Assembly (NCBI GenBank): GCA_002362135.1
Contig: DETO01000131.1
Coordinates: 19,602 to 31,009, forward strand
DNA from: Ruminococcus sp. UBA3286
GTDB taxonomy: Bacteria; Bacillota; Clostridia; Oscillospirales; Ruminococcaceae
Length of the DNA stretch: 11,408 nucleotides
Direction of reading: 5' to 3'
Part shown: one piece after another, positions 7,589-11,408 of the stretch
Numbering within the stretch: position 1 is the stretch's first letter
Layout of the letters: every line of letters starts with the position of its first letter
Translations under genes and position numbers: made by a program
The notes under the pieces: model-generated
Told to the model about the DNA's origin: nothing
The model's database searches: none
The model's input: only the letters and a program-made list of their open reading frames with translations

Positions 7589-8289
7589 TACTGAATATCA
7601 TTCCATTTATAGCCGTATCCCCATATAGTGATGATATACTTGGGGTTGGACGGCTCTTCCTCTATCTTCATGCGGATACGGCGTATATTTACGTCGATTA
7701 TCTTATCGTCGCCGTAATAGCTTTCGCCCCAGATATGATTCAGTATGCTGGCGCGGTCGAGAGCCGTATTCTTATTGTTCATAAAATATTCAAGTATCTG
7801 ATATTCCACCTGCGTAAGTTCTATGGGAACGCCGTCCTTAGTGACCATGCGGCTTTTGAGATTAAGCACGAAAGGGCCGCTTTCTATGACGGACTGCTTT
7901 TCATTCTTGATGAAACTCATACATACACGGCGGTAGATAGCGTCCACGCGAGCCGTAAGCTCCGACGGGGAAAAGGGCTTTGTGATATAGTCGTCCGCGC
8001 CTATCATCAGACCGCTGACTTTATCCATTTCCTGCGTTCTGGCGGTCAGCATTATAATGCCGATAGTGGAGCTTTTTTCCCTTATCTTTTTGCATACGGT
8101 AAAGCCGTCTATTCCCGGCATCATAATATCCAGCAGAACGATATCAAAATTTCCGTGTTCGGCTTCAAAAGTTTTCAGCGCAGCCTCGCCGCAGTTCACA
8201 TCTACAACGTCATAGCCTGCACGCTTGAGATTTATCACTACAAATTCACGGATAGTATCCTCGTCCTCACATATAAGTATACGTTTCAT
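7588..8289 (-). CDS. OmpR/PhoB-family response regulator
   Basis: A DNA-binding response regulator of 233 residues. The receiver domain (1-122) has the acidic pocket E8/D9, phosphorylation site D54 (LLDIMMPGIDG), T82 and K104 (TKPF). The winged-helix output domain (138-230) ends in the typical IITIWGYGYKW. All key residues are present, so it should be a functional partner of the kinase that follows. AAGGAGTG (8297-8304) lies 7 nt before the ATG. It is the first gene of the nine-gene run, behind a 270-bp gap almost filled by a repeat element. Its target genes are unknown; self-regulation of the operon is possible. Confidence 0.96.
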   Translation of the reverse strand: MKRILICEDEDTIREFVVINLKRAGYDVVDVNCGEAALKTFEAEHGNFDIVLLDIMMPGIDGFTVCKKIREKSSTIGIIMLTARTQEMDKVSGLMIGADDYITKPFSPSELTARVDAIYRRVCMSFIKNEKQSVIESGPFVLNLKSRMVTKDGVPIELTQVEYQILEYFMNNKNTALDRASILNHIWGESYYGDDKIIDVNIRRIRMKIEEEPSNPKYIITIWGYGYKWNDIQ

Positions 8290-8296
8290 ATTCGAT

Positions 8297-8304
8297 CACT
8301 CCTT
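8297..8304 (-). promoter_or_regulatory. Ribosome binding site of the response regulator gene
   Basis: AAGGAGTG, 7 nt before the ATG at 8289. It fixes the start and shows that this gene, unlike recX or the kinase gene, is translated independently. It lies between the gene and the repeat element, whose left boundary is only about 8-13 bp further upstream. Confidence 0.85.
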
Positions 8305-8344
8305 TTCGGCTCACGCAAATCAATTTTTACTTGTGCGGCATTAT

Positions 8345-8367
8345 GCAAGGGGACGCTGTCCCCCTGC
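8345..8367. repeat. Hairpin with GGGGAC-N3-GTCCCC core
   Basis: GGGGAC (8349-8354) pairs with GTCCCC (8358-8363) around GCT. After one A/C mismatch, GCA (8345-8347) pairs with TGC (8365-8367). The copy at 11377-11399 keeps the stem but has the loop TCC, so two of the few differences between the copies fall in the 3-nt loop. Confidence 0.7.
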
Positions 8368-8375
8368 ACCCCCTG

Positions 8376-8398
8376 CAAAAGGGTGACTCACCCTTTTG
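8376..8398. repeat. Perfect 10-bp palindrome with 3-nt loop
   Basis: CAAAAGGGTG (8376-8385) and CACCCTTTTG (8389-8398) are perfect reverse complements around ACT. It is inside the MITE-like element. On the transcribed minus strand the T-run is part of the stem, so it could slow or end transcription between the lipoprotein and regulator genes, though it is not a canonical terminator. Confidence 0.75.
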
Positions 8399-8410
8399 AA
8401 ACCCAATTTT

Positions 8411-8446
8411 CATATTTCCCTCTCCCTAAAGGGAGAGAAAAATATG
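8411..8446. repeat. Hairpin with two stem segments
   Basis: CATATTT (8411-8417) pairs with AAATATG (8440-8446), then a 2x2 internal loop (CC/AA), then CTCTCCC (8420-8426) pairs with GGGAGAG (8431-8437) around TAAA. This gives fourteen base pairs in total. It is part of the MITE-like element; it would form in RNA from either strand. Confidence 0.7.
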
Positions 8447-8470
8447 AGATTAAGCTTCAATAGTGTAACA

Positions 8471-8491
8471 TCTTTGCAAGGAATGCAAAGA
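8471..8491. repeat. 8-bp inverted repeat, operator-like
   Basis: TCTTTGCA (8471-8478) and TGCAAAGA (8484-8491) are perfect inverted repeats 5 bp apart, a spacing that would suit a dimeric regulator. It lies about 180 bp upstream of the response regulator start and inside the candidate mobile element, so it may simply be one of that element's palindromes. A role as operator is speculative. Confidence 0.5.
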
Positions 8492-8559
8492 GACAAAATC
8501 CCCTTGTACAATACAGTATAATAAAATTGATTTATGTGTTCTCAGCCAAGAACAATTTC

Positions 8560-9876
8560 TTATTCTTTATATATAAATCCGACTGCTGCTTCTGCGGCAG
8601 TTACGGAAAATCCGTCGCTGTTATCGGAATTCGGCGATATATAGGCAAGATATGCCGATTCTCCCTTTGTGCGCAGAAGCATATATCCCGTAGAAAGCCT
8701 GTCCTTTGCCGAAGCTTCGTCATCAGCGCAGTATATACGCATAAGCTCCCTGCCTATTTCTCCGCCTGAATACGCGCAGAAAACGATCTCGTCGTTTATC
8801 GCGTCGCGTCGCACGGTAACTTTATTCCGCCATTTTTCGGGAAAAATAAATGCATATCCATCGCCTATGCTGTAATATGAGATATACTTGCTTTTCAGTT
8901 TTCCCGATTCCCTGACCGTCATCCACTCCGTCAGGCGAAGCTGTTCACCCTCGGCGGCGTCTTCATATCCCGGAGCAACTTTCTGCATCGGTATCTCTAT
9001 CACACCGTCGCTGTCAACATCATATGAGCTGCACCCTGACGGACGAAGAGTTGCCGCCGATTCTTCGGGATCGGAAAAAATCTTGTTAAGCCCGTTTTCA
9101 TTCATGCAGATTATATCTGTCTGTATAAATCCTGCCGCAGAAACGGCATCGATATACAATCCCGTATGCTCTTCGTTAAATTCTCCGTAGCCCACGCTGT
9201 CGAATTCGGTAAAACCGCCGCTGAGTTCTATTCTGTAGCGGTGATATTTGCCCTCGCCGTCAAGTTTATAAGCCTCCGCAGCAGCAGGATTTCCGTTTGC
9301 AGAACCTTTCAGCAGCAGAAATTCATTATTTTCGTCGCGGTCGAGATCTGTAACGTCGATAAACGAGTACGAATCCGAAAAAGTCCGCTCCAGCTTTCCG
9401 TCGCTGTAACTGTAAATTGTAGCCGTTTTTTCGGAACGGTTGATAAGACTGCTGCCGATTATCAGATTAATGCGCTGATTTTCGCCAAGCCGCGATATCA
9501 TAACGCGCTCTATCTCCGAACCGTCGGCAGGCGTATCATAAACGGAACGCCATTTACCGTTTTCGCTGTCGAGAATATTTATGCGCAGGGTATTTTCGGG
9601 AGCGGCAAGACTGTTTTTTTCGTAGAATACTACGGCTTCCCTGCCGCCGTCGCCGTCAATATCCTCCACTATAAATGCGGAAAGATATTTTCCCGATTTC
9701 GGGTATTTCAGGCTTATCGAACTGCCTGCCGCGTCCGTAAGGGCATTGTAGATCTGCTCCTGCTCCAGACTTAATTTCGGCGGTGCCATAAGCGTATCTA
9801 TGCTTGTTCCGAACGTGCAGCCCGAAAGCAGAACGATTGATAATGCCGCCGCTGCGGTCTTCAAATATTTAAGCAT
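8560..9876 (-). CDS. Secreted lipoprotein with FG-GAP/VCBS-like calcium-binding loops
   Basis: A 438-residue protein of unknown function. It has a lipoprotein signal peptide: K3/K6, a hydrophobic core (8-17) and lipobox LSGC with C20 as the lipidated residue, so it should be anchored outside the membrane. Three DxDxD-type loops resemble FG-GAP/integrin calcium sites: DIDGDGGRE (72-80), DLDRDENNE (177-185) and DVDSDGVIE (286-294). They are spaced 105 and 109 residues apart, which suggests repeated beta-structured units. The start overlaps the end of gltA by 8 bp and has only a weak GAAGAG before it, so translation is likely coupled. A substrate-binding or surface role is possible, but no enzymatic motif is seen. 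Confidence 0.85.
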   Translation of the reverse strand: MLKYLKTAAAALSIVLLSGCTFGTSIDTLMAPPKLSLEQEQIYNALTDAAGSSISLKYPKSGKYLSAFIVEDIDGDGGREAVVFYEKNSLAAPENTLRINILDSENGKWRSVYDTPADGSEIERVMISRLGENQRINLIIGSSLINRSEKTATIYSYSDGKLERTFSDSYSFIDVTDLDRDENNEFLLLKGSANGNPAAAEAYKLDGEGKYHRYRIELSGGFTEFDSVGYGEFNEEHTGLYIDAVSAAGFIQTDIICMNENGLNKIFSDPEESAATLRPSGCSSYDVDSDGVIEIPMQKVAPGYEDAAEGEQLRLTEWMTVRESGKLKSKYISYYSIGDGYAFIFPEKWRNKVTVRRDAINDEIVFCAYSGGEIGRELMRIYCADDEASAKDRLSTGYMLLRTKGESAYLAYISPNSDNSDGFSVTAAEAAVGFIYKE

Positions 9877-11248
9877 TTATCTCTTCGATCTTGTCTCTGT
9901 CCTCAAGTTTAACATACTCGCGGCTTTTTGCAATAGCCTTGTACGCGGGACGGATTATGCGGTTGCCCGTAAGCATTTCCTCCATACGATGAGCAGCCCA
10001 GCCTGCCATTCTCGCAACTGCGAAAAGCGGAGTGAAAAGTTCTTCCGGAATCCCCAGCATACGATACACCAGACCGGAATACATATCAACATTGGCGCAC
10101 ATCGCCTTGCTGCTGCCCTTAACTTCCTTGAAAATTTCGGGAGTGAGCCTCTCGACGGTATCGAGAAGTCTGAATTCCGCCTCTATCTCTCTGCCCTTTG
10201 CAAGCTCGAAAGCTTTCTTTTTAAGTATCACAGCGCGCGGGTCGGATATAGTATAAACAGCATGTCCCATACCGTAAATAAGTCCCGAACCGTCGTTCGT
10301 CTCCTTGCGGATAGTCTTGCGCATATAATCGGCAACTTCGCCCTCGTCTTCCCAGTTTTTGATGTTCGCCTTGAAATTATCGAGCATATTGATAACTTTT
10401 ATATTCGCGCCGCCGTGACGAGGGCCTTTCAGCGAGCAGATAGCCGAAGAATAGGCGGAATAGGGATCGGTACCCGACGAAGTGAGAACGCGGCAGGTAA
10501 ACGTGGAATTATTTCCGCCGCCATGCTCCGCCTGAAGCATAAGAAGCCTGTCCAGCATCTGAGCTTCGTCCTTGGTATACTGCCTGTCGGGACGAAGCAT
10601 CGAAAGAATGCACTGCGCCGTGTTTTCCTCGTAATTGATGGGGTGCATTATCATACTTGCGTTGTCAAAAACTCTGCGCTTTACCTGATAAGCGTTGACC
10701 ATGATAACAGGGAGCTTCGAAATAAGGCTGATAGCCGTTCTCATTTCGCTGTCCAGCCCCTTGTTTTCGCAGTCGTCGTCGTAGGAATAAAGAGCGAGAA
10801 CCGAACGCGCCAGCTTGTTCATGATATTTTTTGAAGGCGCTTTCAGTATCATATCCTCCACAAATCCGGGAGGAAGATCTCTCTTCAGCGATATGTATGA
10901 AATAATATTCTTCAATTCCTTCTTCTTCGGAAGCCGTCCGAAAAGCAGCAGAAATGCGATCTCTTCAAATCCGTAGCGGTCTTCCGCTTCAACATTTTCC
11001 ACCAGATCGTTGATACTGTATCCGCGGTAAATAAGCTGACCGGGTATAGGCTCTAATTCGCCTTCGTTAAGAAGATAACCATGAACGTTACAGATGTTTG
11101 TTATTCCCGTAACGACGCCTGTACCGTCACTATTGCGCAGACCGCGCTTAACATGATATTTTTCATAAAGCTTGGGATCGATAACGGAATTTTCCGAAAG
11201 CTCCCTGCATAAACCTGTAATATTGGAACCTGACATAAATGACGGCAT
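9869..11248 (-). CDS. gltA: Citrate synthase
   Basis: Condenses oxaloacetate and acetyl-CoA to citrate, the entry to the oxidative branch that leads to 2-oxoglutarate and glutamate. The 459 residues include the catalytic residues H278 (GPRHGGAN), H329 (GMGHAVY) and D388 (NVDMYSG), corresponding to H264, H305 and D362 of the E. coli enzyme. H242 (EHGGGNNST) is the other conserved histidine. GGGAG (11256-11260) lies 7 nt before the ATG at 11248, and a consensus promoter lies just upstream. A second in-frame ATG at 11236 is too far from the ribosome binding site. A methylcitrate or Re-type citrate synthase is conceivable, but the Re-type is an unrelated family, and no propionate genes are nearby. 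Confidence 0.95.
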   Translation of the reverse strand: MPSFMSGSNITGLCRELSENSVIDPKLYEKYHVKRGLRNSDGTGVVTGITNICNVHGYLLNEGELEPIPGQLIYRGYSINDLVENVEAEDRYGFEEIAFLLLFGRLPKKKELKNIISYISLKRDLPPGFVEDMILKAPSKNIMNKLARSVLALYSYDDDCENKGLDSEMRTAISLISKLPVIMVNAYQVKRRVFDNASMIMHPINYEENTAQCILSMLRPDRQYTKDEAQMLDRLLMLQAEHGGGNNSTFTCRVLTSSGTDPYSAYSSAICSLKGPRHGGANIKVINMLDNFKANIKNWEDEGEVADYMRKTIRKETNDGSGLIYGMGHAVYTISDPRAVILKKKAFELAKGREIEAEFRLLDTVERLTPEIFKEVKGSSKAMCANVDMYSGLVYRMLGIPEELFTPLFAVARMAGWAAHRMEEMLTGNRIIRPAYKAIAKSREYVKLEDRDKIEEINA

Positions 11249-11279
11249 AACACCACTCCCTTTAACATATTCATTATTA

Positions 11280-11308
11280 ATTATACACTATATTTCACCT
11301 TATGTCAA
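11280..11308 (-). promoter_or_regulatory. Consensus sigma-A promoter of gltA
   Basis: On the minus strand TTGACA (11303-11308) and TATAAT (11280-11285) are separated by exactly 17 bp, a perfect match to the housekeeping consensus. Transcription should begin near 11273, about 25 bp before the gltA start codon, leaving a short leader with the ribosome binding site. No operator or riboswitch is visible in that leader. Confidence 0.92.
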
Positions 11309-11343
11309 TCATTTCACGATAATTTCAACATAACAGCCATTCG

Positions 11344-11408
11344 CACGAAAATCTATTTTTACTTGTGCTGCATTATGCAAGGGGACTCCGTCCCCCTGCA
11401 CCCCCTGC
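11344..11408. repeat. Second, partial copy of the MITE-like repeat
   Basis: Aligns without gaps to 8312-8376, with 60 of 65 positions identical, in the same orientation, and is cut by the window edge. The differences are at 8316, 8322, the C[G/T]G site and two loop bases of the GGGGAC-N3-GTCCCC hairpin. It lies about 35 bp upstream of the gltA -35 box, so this copy leaves the promoter intact. Whether the rest of the element follows cannot be seen. Confidence 0.8.

Larger units (their letters stand above)
8317..8533. mobile_element. MITE-like palindromic element with terminal inverted repeats
   Basis: About 217 bp of noncoding DNA. Its ends are perfect 11-bp inverted repeats: AAATCAATTTT (8317-8327) and AAAATTGATTT (8523-8533). 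Further in, CAAGGGGA recurs at matching distances on opposite strands (8346-8353 and, inverted, 8499-8506), followed by similar 7-mers (CGCTGTC and TTTTGTC). The interior holds hairpins at 8345-8367, 8376-8398, 8411-8446 and 8471-8491. Its left 60-65 bp recur at the right edge of the window. No transposase is encoded and no clear target duplication is seen. Small size, terminal inverted repeats, internal palindromes and repetition fit a non-autonomous element. It fills the gap between the lipoprotein and response-regulator genes. Confidence 0.6.

Noticed and set aside
8517..8522. TATAAT on the plus strand in the large intergenic gap
   Set aside because: No matching -35 box and no plus-strand gene downstream; the region to the right is the antisense of the lipoprotein gene.
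8535..8555. 6-bp hairpin just after the lipoprotein stop as a terminator
   Set aside because: The stem is short and the following minus-strand sequence lacks a proper T-tract; read-through into the next genes cannot be excluded.

Overview
The window looks like chromosomal DNA of a mid-GC, Gram-positive member of the Bacillota, most likely the Oscillospiraceae (Ruminococcus-like). This rests on protein character (the 459-residue citrate synthase, RecA, DUF1385/YqhQ and PgsA sequences), strong GGAGG ribosome binding sites and a textbook sigma-A promoter. The genus is inference; no marker gene settles it. No rRNA, tRNA, CRISPR array, phage gene or transposase gene was found.

All eleven genes I accept lie on the minus strand, so the window is best read from right to left. 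First comes a consensus promoter (11280-11308) driving citrate synthase (gltA), whose end overlaps an FG-GAP-like lipoprotein gene by 8 bp. A 270-bp gap (8290-8559) follows, almost filled by a palindrome-rich element with terminal inverted repeats that resembles a MITE. A second copy of its first 65 bp lies at the right edge, upstream of gltA.

After the gap comes a tightly packed nine-gene run: OmpR-type response regulator, sensor histidine kinase, DUF1385 membrane protein, prmC, recA, recX, rimO, pgsA and a small DtxR/MntR-like regulator. Genes overlap by 1-14 bp or are separated by 2-18 bp. The run ends at a strong stem-loop terminator (160-192). Beyond it, at the left edge (1-114), are two perfect palindromes and a weaker hairpin but no gene.

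Functionally the run mixes signal transduction, translation quality (PrmC on release factors, RimO on ribosomal protein S12), recombination (RecA and its modulator RecX), membrane phospholipid synthesis (PgsA) and a regulator. The most noteworthy points are the MITE-like element, the left-edge palindromes, a DtxR-like regulator that appears to have lost the usual metal ligands, a RecA with an unusually long two-part C-terminal tail, and the placement of recA inside a two-component-system-led operon without a visible promoter or SOS box of its own. I did not find a clearly new multi-gene system; most of the window is housekeeping.
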